Part shown: one piece after another, positions 6,409 through 15,151 of the stretch | How positions within the stretch are numbered: the first letter of the stretch is position 1 | How the letters are laid out: every line of letters begins with the position of its first letter | Assembly (NCBI GenBank): GCA_002483765.1 | Contig: DLIO01000059.1 | Location: forward strand, 22,825-52,755 | DNA: 29,931 nucleotides | DNA from: Lentisphaeria bacterium UBA7640 | GTDB taxonomy: Bacteria > Verrucomicrobiota > Lentisphaeria > Victivallales > Victivallaceae | Direction: 5' to 3' | The notes under the pieces: model-generated | What the model was told of the DNA's origin: nothing | The model's input: the letters and a program-made list of their open reading frames with translations, nothing else | The model's database searches: none | Made by a program: the position numbers and the translations under genes

Positions 6409-9400
6409 TTTAATGGTCTCTTTTGAATTTTAATTGCGTTTAGCATCGTTTTTAGATCACGTTCCAGCAACATCTCCTGCCACAGCGGCTGAGGATGTTG
6501 TTTTCTGATGTTTTTTAATATTTTATCTGGATTGCCATCTTCCCGCAGCCCTTCGGAGACAGCGGCAGCCAATATCGTCCAATAAGCGTTTTCACTATGG
6601 AATCGCGCAGGTTCGCGCAATGCAGCAGCGAAATTGCGCTCAGAAGCCGAAGCCATGGGCAAACTGTCAATAATCCGACCATAACCCAAAGCCGCATGCT
6701 CAATTGGAACTTGACCTTCCAGTAATTCATAAAAACATTTCAACATCAATAATTGTGGATAATTCGGTAATGCGGCGAATGAGTAATCACTCAATAATGC
6801 TTTCAATGATTTTCGCCACTCTTGAATTAATGGACCATTTTGCAACATCTTCAGCAACGCAATTCGATACCATAAACTGGCGAAATAACAGCTATCAGCA
6901 ATTGGAATGACATCGACAATCGATGGTTCCGCGTTGTTGCGGCTAAGCAAAACATCACGGGTCAAAATATCGCAGCAAAGCAAGCCCAGCAGAGCTGGCT
7001 CGCGACACTGTTCGAAATTTTCTTTGCTGATGGTTCCAGTTTTACCTTGATAAATATCTTTGGCGAATTCCAAAATCTTGAGATCAGCGGACAGATTTAA
7101 AGATTTAAACCGAACTTTCAGTAGTTCAACCGCCGCGCCAAAATCGCGTTCGCTAAAATCCGGATTCTGGATGTCAATCAATAACCCGGCAAGCATTAGC
7201 TGATATGCGGCGAAAGATTGGTTTTCTGGCTCAAGGGCCTCAAGCATAGTTTCTGCTGTTTTGTAGTCGCGCATAGCGATAGCTAAACGCGCCGTAACCA
7301 CATTGCGTTGATCGGGTATTTCTGGCAAGTTTTCCAGCATCAAGGTCAAATTACGGCGCCCCGAATCGACATCGCCGTATTGCAAAGCAATAAAGCCAAG
7401 GTCATAAAGATAGGAATAATCCCATTTTGAAAACTCTTTGTAAAAACTTTTCGAGGATTCCGTGGGGTTACTTTCAGTCTTAAAATTTATCGCAAGTTGT
7501 TCCCAGTCGCCTATATCCAAAAGCGCTGATTGCATGATGATTGAATTCTGATTAAGATCAGGGTAATTCTTAACAATCCACTGGTGAAGTTCGCCCGGGC
7601 TTAATGGCTGATTCTGCGGTAATATGGAAATTTTATTCGAATTAACGGTTTTAACCTTCAACGCTCGCTGCATAAAATTCTGCAATGATTTTTTTTCCGG
7701 ATCGGAACGCGTCGCATAATAACGTGCCAAAGCTGTGCCACAAAGCGAAACGGCGACAACCTCTGTCGGTTCCATCTGGTTAATTTTTCGACAAATAAAT
7801 TGACCCTGAATTTCAGGATAGCGCCACAACAAAGCCTCAAGCAGCTGTTCGACTTCCGGTTGAAGCATTGAATACAAAACCCCTCTTAAACCGGAATTAG
7901 TGAAAACCGCTAATTTATTTAATGCCTGAGGATAATTTTTTCCACGCAATAACCGTCTAATCTGATTCCAAACGACCCCAGTTTTTTGTTCATAGCCGAT
8001 ATTCTGCGCTTCATCGACAAAACGCCGCCAGCGAAGACGCTCTGTTTCGTTCATACGTCCGGGAGTAGCGGTAACTTTATCCAGAATCCCCAACTCTTGA
8101 ATACGGAACAACCATCCGACTAGAGCAGAGCAATCAGTACTGTTCAGATGATTTTCGCCTCGCTGGGTAATCAGATTTTCAACCAATAAGGCAATTTGAT
8201 GATCATTAAGTATTTCCCAAGTCATACGCGACCTGAACATTCCACCACCAGTAACAGTTCGCGTTAAATTAAATTTGTCCAGTTCTATACTGGCGATATC
8301 CCATTCCTGACTGCCTTGCCAACTCCATGGAAGACGCTGTCCAACAAACTTTTGATGATGGTGTAAGATAATCTCTTTGGGTGAGCCAGTTTGCTGAAGA
8401 TATTTCTTCAAAAATTGCAGTTGTTCACGATTTTCTGGCGATTGCCTAAGCAGCATTCCATCATGGAAAGGGGTTTGATTAATAATTACAGACAGTGCGC
8501 GAAAGTATTGGCTAGTTACGTTCATCGCTGGAGAAAGGGTTCCATCTGGCAATGCTGGCGGTTTTTCACGAAAACCCAAAAGCGCGCGCTGAAGCCGTTC
8601 ACTTTCTGCTTCCGCCCGTTTATTGACAATCAAAACAGGTAACAATTTCAGATCAACTTTAAGCTGTTCCTCTATTGCAGAGAGATTAAGCTCGGAGAGA
8701 TACGGACTGGTTTTAAGCCGATTCTGTAAGCCGCCAAGTTCCCTTTCGATCTCCATTAGTTGACTGTATGGCTTGGCACGAAAATTCGCATCGCCAACTA
8801 TTTCCCGATAGCGGTTTTCCACACTGAGCCGCAATGCTTGATTGGTTGCTTGCTTTTTTGTTTCCAAATTTAATTTGGGCTCTAGTTCATCTATTGTCAG
8901 CACTGGATTGGGTTTATCAGCTTTCTGCTGAACCTGGACTCCAGCGCTATCAACTTTAAAACCTTGTAAAAAATACCACATTAGCGGTCCGACAATCCCG
9001 CATAATAAAACAATAATCACCATCCAGATGAAATTCTTCTTCAGGTTTTGTTTTTTTGGTGGCGATGCGTTTCGTGCCAACTCAGCGCGAGACTGGCGAA
9101 AAAAATCAACGATATCGCTCCACTGCTCTGGACGCTCTTCTGGTTGTTTTGCCAGCATCTGACCGACGTAATCTGAGACATTCTGAGGCAAGAAAGGCAG
9201 ACGTTCAATCAGCTCCGGGGGCGGTTTAGACACATGCATCTGCATCACTTTGTCGCTGTCTTCTTCTTCGAATGGTGCTTCCCCAGCAAACATGAAAAAC
9301 AGTGTGCAAGCATAAGAATAGATGTCAGATTTGAAACCGATTTTATCAAATTCGAACAAGCAAACCTCAGGAGCCGCGAACATCGGTGTGGCCATCAAAT

Positions 9401-9941
9401 CACCGATGTGTTTTTCGTCAGCGATCTTCGCCAAGCCTAAATCGGCAATTTTCGCCTTACCGGAAGCAGTAATAATGATATTAGCAGGTTTGATATCGCC
9501 ATGGGTCAAGCGCTGAGTGCGCCAAGCGTAATCCAACCCTTCGGCGATCTCTTGCGCCATTTTCAATCCCTGATGGAATTCAACTGGGCCATTTTTAGCG
9601 ACCAAATCATCCAACGTTTCGCCTTCAATCAATTCCATCGCCATAAAGTAGATGCCGTTATCCGATACGCCGACATCAATCATCATAACAATTGAAGGAT
9701 GATTAATCTTGGCGGCTAGCCTGGCTTCGCGAAAAAAACTTTCCACAAAATCTTTGTCCGCTGCTTTAGCGGCAGGAAGAATTTTCAATGCGACTTCGCG
9801 AGCTAACTGAATTTGACGTGCGCGGTAAACAATACCGTTAGCGCCGCGTCCCAATTCACCGATAATCTCGAAATCATTTATAATTTGTCCTGGCGTCAAC
9901 TCTTCTTTGGCCAAGCCATGGTTTGTATTAATAGTATCCAT
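6405..9941 (-). CDS. Membrane-anchored Ser/Thr protein kinase with large C-terminal helical region
   Basis: A 1178-aa protein. The kinase domain spans residues 24-282: glycine loop GRGANGIVYRA, VALKIL with Lys53, alpha-C Glu72, catalytic loop THGDIKPANI (Asp149, Lys151, Asn154), ADLG with Asp167, and the AAPE motif at 189-192. The catalytic loop has HGD, not HRD, so it is a non-RD kinase. One transmembrane helix follows (about 304-325, NFIWMVIIVLLCGIVGPLMW), predicting a cytoplasmic kinase and an extracytoplasmic region of about 850 residues. That region is mostly helical, with TPR-like stretches around 850-960 (for example LGFIALQYGDVDSGRRNL), but matches no domain I recognise. No good ribosome site was seen before the ATG. 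It is coupled by a 4-nt overlap to an acyltransferase gene. Confidence 0.92.
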   Translation of the reverse strand: MDTINTNHGLAKEELTPGQIINDFEIIGELGRGANGIVYRARQIQLAREVALKILPAAKAADKDFVESFFREARLAAKINHPSIVMMIDVGVSDNGIYFMAMELIEGETLDDLVAKNGPVEFHQGLKMAQEIAEGLDYAWRTQRLTHGDIKPANIIITASGKAKIADLGLAKIADEKHIGDLMATPMFAAPEVCLFEFDKIGFKSDIYSYACTLFFMFAGEAPFEEEDSDKVMQMHVSKPPPELIERLPFLPQNVSDYVGQMLAKQPEERPEQWSDIVDFFRQSRAELARNASPPKKQNLKKNFIWMVIIVLLCGIVGPLMWYFLQGFKVDSAGVQVQQKADKPNPVLTIDELEPKLNLETKKQATNQALRLSVENRYREIVGDANFRAKPYSQLMEIERELGGLQNRLKTSPYLSELNLSAIEEQLKVDLKLLPVLIVNKRAEAESERLQRALLGFREKPPALPDGTLSPAMNVTSQYFRALSVIINQTPFHDGMLLRQSPENREQLQFLKKYLQQTGSPKEIILHHHQKFVGQRLPWSWQGSQEWDIASIELDKFNLTRTVTGGGMFRSRMTWEILNDHQIALLVENLITQRGENHLNSTDCSALVGWLFRIQELGILDKVTATPGRMNETERLRWRRFVDEAQNIGYEQKTGVVWNQIRRLLRGKNYPQALNKLAVFTNSGLRGVLYSMLQPEVEQLLEALLWRYPEIQGQFICRKINQMEPTEVVAVSLCGTALARYYATRSDPEKKSLQNFMQRALKVKTVNSNKISILPQNQPLSPGELHQWIVKNYPDLNQNSIIMQSALLDIGDWEQLAINFKTESNPTESSKSFYKEFSKWDYSYLYDLGFIALQYGDVDSGRRNLTLMLENLPEIPDQRNVVTARLAIAMRDYKTAETMLEALEPENQSFAAYQLMLAGLLIDIQNPDFSERDFGAAVELLKVRFKSLNLSADLKILEFAKDIYQGKTGTISKENFEQCREPALLGLLCCDILTRDVLLSRNNAEPSIVDVIPIADSCYFASLWYRIALLKMLQNGPLIQEWRKSLKALLSDYSFAALPNYPQLLMLKCFYELLEGQVPIEHAALGYGRIIDSLPMASASERNFAAALREPARFHSENAYWTILAAAVSEGLREDGNPDKILKNIRKQHPQPLWQEMLLERDLKTMLNAIKIQKRPLK

Positions 9942-10063
9942 AACGGTTAAAAATACTGGATTCCCCTGTTAATTCAAGAATAAACAATAAAATTATCCCT
10001 TATTACGTCGAAATACATTTTGGTTTCATGATTGTTGGCGTTTTAAATAATGTAATTCGGCTC

Positions 10064-10087
10064 TCTAATTTGCGCGCGCGAATTAGA
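10064..10087. repeat. GC palindrome family, copy 3 (short form)
   Basis: It reads TCTAATTTGCGC / GCGCGAATTAGA, arms of 12 nt with one mismatch. It lacks the central ATTAT segment of the other copies, as if the middle was deleted. It lies 59 nt downstream of the minus-strand histidine kinase stop codon and 22 nt from a copy of the GCGGACG hairpin repeat. Confidence 0.8.
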
Positions 10088-10109
10088 ATGAACATTTACA
10101 TAGATTGAC

Positions 10110-10126
10110 GCGGACGTCTCGTCCGC
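10110..10126. repeat. Hairpin repeat GCGGACG-TCT-CGTCCGC, copy 2
   Basis: The 17-mer is identical to 163-179. It is followed by a short tandem ccccaact-ccccaact (10128-10143) that runs up to the end of the histidine kinase gene. No T tract follows on either strand. Confidence 0.75.
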
Positions 10127-10146
10127 TCCCCAACTCCCCAACTCTG

Positions 10147-13100
10147 CTAAAGTTCGCTCAACAAATTTCCCAGTTTCTCAAGCGTAACTGGTTTCAGCAA
10201 AACGCTTTCAAAATATTCCTGAGAAAAATTGTCCTGGTTTTCGGTATCTGCCGTGACTGCCACTATTTTGAGATGTGCTGTCTTTGGGTTTTCACGAATA
10301 TGGCGCGACAACTCTTCACCATTCATTTCGGGCATCCAAAAATCAGTAAGAATCAAGTCAGGAATTTGTGACTCAAGGATTTCAAGTGCTTCCTTTCCTG
10401 ACGTCGCACTAACCACAGTCATACCTAAGCTAGTCAGCATCGTTGACAACACCTTCAAATTCATCGGAACGTCATCGACAATTAAGATTTCTAATGGTTT
10501 TAAAACCTTAAGTTTTGGCTTCGGCAGTTCTGCCGTTGGGATCCTTTTCGAATATTCAACATCCAACAATTCTAGAGTGAAACAACTTCCTTTATGTTCC
10601 TCACTCTCCACTCGGATATTGCCCCCCATGATCTTGGCAAGGCTTTTGCAAATAGTCAAGCCGAGTCCGGTGCCATGGCCATTACTACTGTCACGAACCG
10701 CGTCTTGCTGAACAAACGGCTGGAAAATTTTCTCCAGTGCATCACTTTTTATACCAACTCCCGTATCACAGACGTTTATAGTCAAAACTCCTGTTTGCTC
10801 ATTATTTCTCTTAAACATGACTCCAATCTTAATTTCCCCCTTCTGGGTAAATTTAACCGCATTGCCAGTTAAATTAAGTGCAATCTGCCTCAACCTGAGA
10901 TTATCAATTTTTAATAACGGCAGATCATGCGGGCAATCCAAGATAAATTCCAGATTTTTTTTCTGAATACGATGCTGAAAAATCGCATAAATTTCTTTTA
11001 GTATTCTCCTCACATCGGTTGGTTTATTAGAAAGCACGACTTGACCAGCCTCATTTTTAGACAAATCCAATACGTCGTTGATCAGATTAAGCAGTGAATT
11101 ACCCGCCAAATTAATTGATTGCAGGTATTCTTGACGTTCTCTTTTCGGCAAATCTTTTTTCTGCAGAAGTTCGCTAAAGCCAATGACCGAATTTAGGGGT
11201 GTCCGTAGCTCATGGCTGATGGTGGCAAGAAAGAAATTTTTCGCTTTGTTGGCGTTCTGCGCATCAAGGAGCGCGGCGCTCAGTTGCTTTTGCGCTTCAT
11301 TAAATTCAGTGACGTCATGCATGGTCTTAATAATATTAATTAATTTCCCCTCAATATAGATCGGGTATGCGTAAAGTATATAATCTCGACCTCTAATATG
11401 TAAATCTTTACTGTGCTCCTTCCCATCGAGTTTGCATTTTTCCACTGGACAATTTGCAGGACGGCATGGCTCACCGCAAAAGCTATCCCAACAGTCATGC
11501 TGATATATCTCTTCGCTTGGGTTGCTACTGACCTTCATTGCCGCATTATTACAGAAAACCAGTTTTAAATCAGGATCAAACAGCATAATGGGAACCTTTA
11601 TGGAATCCATGATCAACTGCCTTTCATATTCCGCTCGACTTTGTTTGTTGCGGTTTTCTCTGCGTTCGAGTAAAATTTCGACAATATGGGTGGCGGACTC
11701 AAAAATACGTTGCTCAAAATTACTTAAAACTATTTTTGGGGTTTTGAACGTGCTGACTAAACATCCCCACAGCTGATGATTATTCCAAATGCCAATTAAA
11801 TATAGCGAACTCAAACGATTTTTTGCCGTATTTTCACTGTGTTCGCCATAAAAAATATCCTGGACATTTTGATCAGTCAGTTCTGCTACTTCTAAAATTT
11901 CATGATTCAATAATTTTTGATACCAAGGCGTATTTTCGTCAAATACGGGCACTGGCCCAGCCATAAGGTAATCAGGAACCTTGAAACTCCAGTCATTTTT
12001 AGGGACGAAAGTCTTTCGGTCATAATCAATCTGGAAAATATGGACGTCATCCGCACCCATTTTTTCTTCAACTGTTTTTAACATTTTCCGAAAAACAAAG
12101 TCATCGCTAACATCCAAAAGTGCATCTTCAAGCCAAGTATTGAGTAGCCGCGCACGTTCTGTATACAGCTTGAGGTTCTCCATCAGCTCAACACGTTCTG
12201 CTTCTAAACGTTTTTCCTCGGTAACATCCATTCCCATGAAAATAATCATAGGATCAACATTTTGAGTTTGTTTAATACTAGTCACCAAAACCTGCATATC
12301 ATATTTATTGCCGTTGGAATTAATCCTTCGAGCAAGCTTGATAGTTTCACCTGAACCCGCTTCGATATCTTGTTTTCTCAAGCTCTCCGCAGAATCGTGC
12401 CAAGGTAATTCAGCATCATTTTTACCCAAAGCCTCAGCCGCGCTAATCCCGGTAATGCGTTCCGCAGTCTTGTTCCAGATTATATATCTAAAGTCGTTAG
12501 CTGAATCTTTCACCGAAATCATTGCTGGAAGATTGTCTAATATTTTCTGGAGAATCCCATTGCTTATTTCCAATTGTTGCTGTTGTTTAGTCAATTCTGT
12601 AATATCAGCATTAACTCCGAGCAATATAGTTTTGCCATCAGGCATAACCAGAATTTTACGAAAATCTTTCACATAATGAACAATTCCCGCCCTATTAGTG
12701 AATTTAATGACACCTTCGCTTGCTCCGTTCAACATTGCGGCGTTATCCAGGGCCACGCTCTGTTCGGCATCTACAGCAGGTAAAATGTCATGTACTTTTT
12801 TTCCGACGATATCTTCAGCATTGTGATTAATCTGTTTCGCATAGAATTTATTAGCTACGATGTAACGGAAATCATTATCAATATCTTTAACAAAAACACT
12901 GCACGGCAAATTGTCCAGCACGTTCTGGAACATAAATTCAGTGTCTTGTTGCTTGCGTTCCAGCTCAGTATCGCTGGACACCCACATTACTGTTTTGGCA
13001 TGGAATGGATTTTTTCTCGGTAAAAGCACAAACGAAGCATGCCGTCGCCTTCCCTCAAAATTATAGTTTAATTCAACTTTGTTTTCTGTTTCAAAGGTCT

Positions 13101-13473
13101 CTTTAATGGCTTTGGCGAAAGGTTCCTTGATCTCTTCGGGGAGTTTTGAGATATGTTCAGTCTTCTGCAAAAAAGTTGTAATCGAGTCTCCATGTGGAAC
13201 ATGAGAAAACAAAACCCGCCCACCGAAGTTGACAACGCCGATTCTTGATGGCAGGTTTTCAAACATCATCTGCATACTTTCCTGCGCTTTACTACGAAGC
13301 AATAACTTTGCACCATAAATCAATAGTAAAACAAGAAACACCAATTCAATATAAAAAATTATTTTGGGACTGCCAAAAATAAATTCAGGCGCTTCACCAA
13401 AAATTTCATCACGTAATATAAGTGGGATCTCAGATAAAGCTGTATTGAACACCCGTGACATAAGCTGAGTCAT
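10147..13473 (-). CDS. Membrane hybrid sensor histidine kinase (PAS-PAS-GAF-PAS-HisKA-HATPase-REC)
   Basis: A 1108-aa two-component sensor. A transmembrane segment lies at about 38-59; a divergent PAS-like region at 70-170; PAS domains at about 183-295 and 308-425, both opening with (V/I)LDNLP and a KD..NDFRYI stretch; a GAF-like domain at 440-605; and a third PAS at about 620-730 with a cysteine cluster (C661, C666, C670, C675, C680). HisKA follows with His754 in TISHELRTPL, then the ATPase with N-box Asn871, DTGVGI and GTGLGLTICKSL. A C-terminal receiver has acidic pair 1000-1001, phospho-acceptor Asp1044 and Lys1094. It has no output domain, so it must pass phosphate to a partner not encoded nearby. 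A TATAAT -10 box lies about 25 nt before the start on the minus strand, with no clear -35. Confidence 0.93.
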   Translation of the reverse strand: MTQLMSRVFNTALSEIPLILRDEIFGEAPEFIFGSPKIIFYIELVFLVLLLIYGAKLLLRSKAQESMQMMFENLPSRIGVVNFGGRVLFSHVPHGDSITTFLQKTEHISKLPEEIKEPFAKAIKETFETENKVELNYNFEGRRRHASFVLLPRKNPFHAKTVMWVSSDTELERKQQDTEFMFQNVLDNLPCSVFVKDIDNDFRYIVANKFYAKQINHNAEDIVGKKVHDILPAVDAEQSVALDNAAMLNGASEGVIKFTNRAGIVHYVKDFRKILVMPDGKTILLGVNADITELTKQQQQLEISNGILQKILDNLPAMISVKDSANDFRYIIWNKTAERITGISAAEALGKNDAELPWHDSAESLRKQDIEAGSGETIKLARRINSNGNKYDMQVLVTSIKQTQNVDPMIIFMGMDVTEEKRLEAERVELMENLKLYTERARLLNTWLEDALLDVSDDFVFRKMLKTVEEKMGADDVHIFQIDYDRKTFVPKNDWSFKVPDYLMAGPVPVFDENTPWYQKLLNHEILEVAELTDQNVQDIFYGEHSENTAKNRLSSLYLIGIWNNHQLWGCLVSTFKTPKIVLSNFEQRIFESATHIVEILLERRENRNKQSRAEYERQLIMDSIKVPIMLFDPDLKLVFCNNAAMKVSSNPSEEIYQHDCWDSFCGEPCRPANCPVEKCKLDGKEHSKDLHIRGRDYILYAYPIYIEGKLINIIKTMHDVTEFNEAQKQLSAALLDAQNANKAKNFFLATISHELRTPLNSVIGFSELLQKKDLPKRERQEYLQSINLAGNSLLNLINDVLDLSKNEAGQVVLSNKPTDVRRILKEIYAIFQHRIQKKNLEFILDCPHDLPLLKIDNLRLRQIALNLTGNAVKFTQKGEIKIGVMFKRNNEQTGVLTINVCDTGVGIKSDALEKIFQPFVQQDAVRDSSNGHGTGLGLTICKSLAKIMGGNIRVESEEHKGSCFTLELLDVEYSKRIPTAELPKPKLKVLKPLEILIVDDVPMNLKVLSTMLTSLGMTVVSATSGKEALEILESQIPDLILTDFWMPEMNGEELSRHIRENPKTAHLKIVAVTADTENQDNFSQEYFESVLLKPVTLEKLGNLLSEL

Positions 13474-13626
13474 ATAAATACCTATGCAAAATAAAGATTA
13501 TAACAGAATAAGTTAGTAACATATTGCTTTCAACTTTTCATTGCAAGTGATTTAGCTTAATCTATGATCAATTATTTTATCAGCTAAGTCATTGCGATTA
13601 TGAAATATGTATGGTGTGATTTGCAA

Positions 13627-13655
13627 TTACCCGCTTATCTGTGCTAGATTATACT
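13627..13655 (+). promoter_or_regulatory. Weak candidate promoter for the phosphoesterase-dehydrogenase operon
   Basis: A TATACT -10 box lies 17 nt after a poor -35 match (TTACCC). A better -35 (TTGCAA at 13621) is too far away, at 23 nt. The AAAAAAAGGA ribosome site and ATG follow within 25 nt. Assigned mainly on the -10 and location. Confidence 0.3.
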
Positions 13656-13678
13656 AATTAAAAAAAGGAATTAAGTAG

Positions 13679-15151
13679 ATGTCCATAAAAATTGCCGTTA
13701 TTACCGATTTACATTATTCTAGCATCCCAAACCCATTTATTCCTGAACGCTGTGGTGAGTTTGCGGACACGCTACTACTGCGCGCGATTCACCGTTTCAA
13801 TCGCTATATCAAGCCCGATATCGTTTTGATCGGCGGTGATTTGATTAATGATTCAACTACGCAGGATGCAGAATCGTTAACTAAAAATCTCTACGATATC
13901 ATACAATTATTAAAGATGCCATTCATTGCCATTCCTGGCAATCACGACCTGAAAAATCACGATTTTTATAATATTTTTCCACGTCCAGAGCGTTTCACCG
14001 ATATTGGCAACACCCGTTTTGTGGCGTTTGATGATCCGGAAATGCCGGGCTATAACGCTATTCGCCAAGCTGATGACATTGAAACAATGCGTGCCGCCAG
14101 AGCCGACTGGAATGGACCTATAGTGGCGTTACAACATGTTCCACTAGTCCCACCGGACGCTTGCCGCTACAATTACGAAAATGCGCCTGAGTTATTAAAA
14201 GTGATGGCGGACTGCCACTATACCGCCTCTATTTCCGGACATCTTCACGGAGGATTACCCACGCTTGAACATCATGGCGTCGCATTAATCACCGCGCAGG
14301 CCACCTGTGAAGCGCCATTCCCTTATCAAATCATTGAAATCGCAGACGATGGCATTATTACCAACAAAACCGAAACTCTCGCTGTCGATTCCACGCTTAA
14401 TTTGACCGACAGCCATGTTCATACATCATTAGCTTACTGCAATGAAAACATGTCGATCCCGAAGATTAATCGATTGGCAGAGCTATTTGGCTTAAAACAA
14501 ACGGTTATTACCGAACATTCCGCGCATCTTTATTTTGACCGTCCGAGTTATAGCGCGAAGGATTTTTATAATAAGGGCGTTGAAGCCCAAACTGTACCTT
14601 CGCGGATTCCGGATTATTTTTCAATGTATCAAGAGTTTGCAGGAGCAAACAATATTTTTGGTATGGAGATTGATTTTGACCGTCACGGACGACCAGTTAT
14701 TGAAGAACAACATTGGTCAAAACTCAAATTCCGTAATGGTGCAATTCATTACATGGCATCAATTTCCACAGATGACGCTTCTGAATCTGAAATTGACGCC
14801 GAGTTTTTATTTATGGTTGAGTCAGCCTTAAAAAGCGGTATCGACGCATTGGCTCATCCTTTTCGGATTTTCCGTCGTCGCAATCTGCCACCCCCAGCAA
14901 GGTTGTTCCAGCCAACTATGGAACTATTAAAAAAACACCAAGTAGCTGCCGAAATAAATTATCACACCAACGAACCTCCATTAGAGTTTTTTCAAATGTG
15001 TGTCAATAATGGCGTTAAATTAACCTTGGGCAGTGATTCGCACAACCTGTATGAAGTTGGCGAATTTTACCCCCATTTAAAGTTACTCAATGATATCGCG
15101 CCGGGAATCGCGCCATCAAAACTATTATTGGAGATTAAAAATGAAGACTAA
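13679..15151 (+). CDS. Metallophosphoesterase-PHP domain fusion protein
   Basis: A 490-aa protein that joins two different metal-dependent phosphoesterase folds. Residues 1 to about 235 are a calcineurin-like metallophosphoesterase: ITDLHYS (Asp10, His12), GGDLIND (Asp54), PGNHD (Asn88, His89), LQHVP (His153) and SGHLHGG (His188, His190). Residues from about 240 form a PHP domain: LTDSHVHTS (His246, His248), ITEH (His280), GMEID (Glu330), IHYM (His357), LAHPF (His393) and GSDSHN (Asp453, His455). All key metal ligands of both folds appear present, so both halves may be active hydrolases; the substrate is unknown. AAAGGA precedes the ATG by 8 nt. The dehydrogenase gene downstream overlaps it by 11 nt, so the two are very likely cotranscribed. 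Confidence 0.9.
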   Translation: MSIKIAVITDLHYSSIPNPFIPERCGEFADTLLLRAIHRFNRYIKPDIVLIGGDLINDSTTQDAESLTKNLYDIIQLLKMPFIAIPGNHDLKNHDFYNIFPRPERFTDIGNTRFVAFDDPEMPGYNAIRQADDIETMRAARADWNGPIVALQHVPLVPPDACRYNYENAPELLKVMADCHYTASISGHLHGGLPTLEHHGVALITAQATCEAPFPYQIIEIADDGIITNKTETLAVDSTLNLTDSHVHTSLAYCNENMSIPKINRLAELFGLKQTVITEHSAHLYFDRPSYSAKDFYNKGVEAQTVPSRIPDYFSMYQEFAGANNIFGMEIDFDRHGRPVIEEQHWSKLKFRNGAIHYMASISTDDASESEIDAEFLFMVESALKSGIDALAHPFRIFRRRNLPPPARLFQPTMELLKKHQVAAEINYHTNEPPLEFFQMCVNNGVKLTLGSDSHNLYEVGEFYPHLKLLNDIAPGIAPSKLLLEIKNED

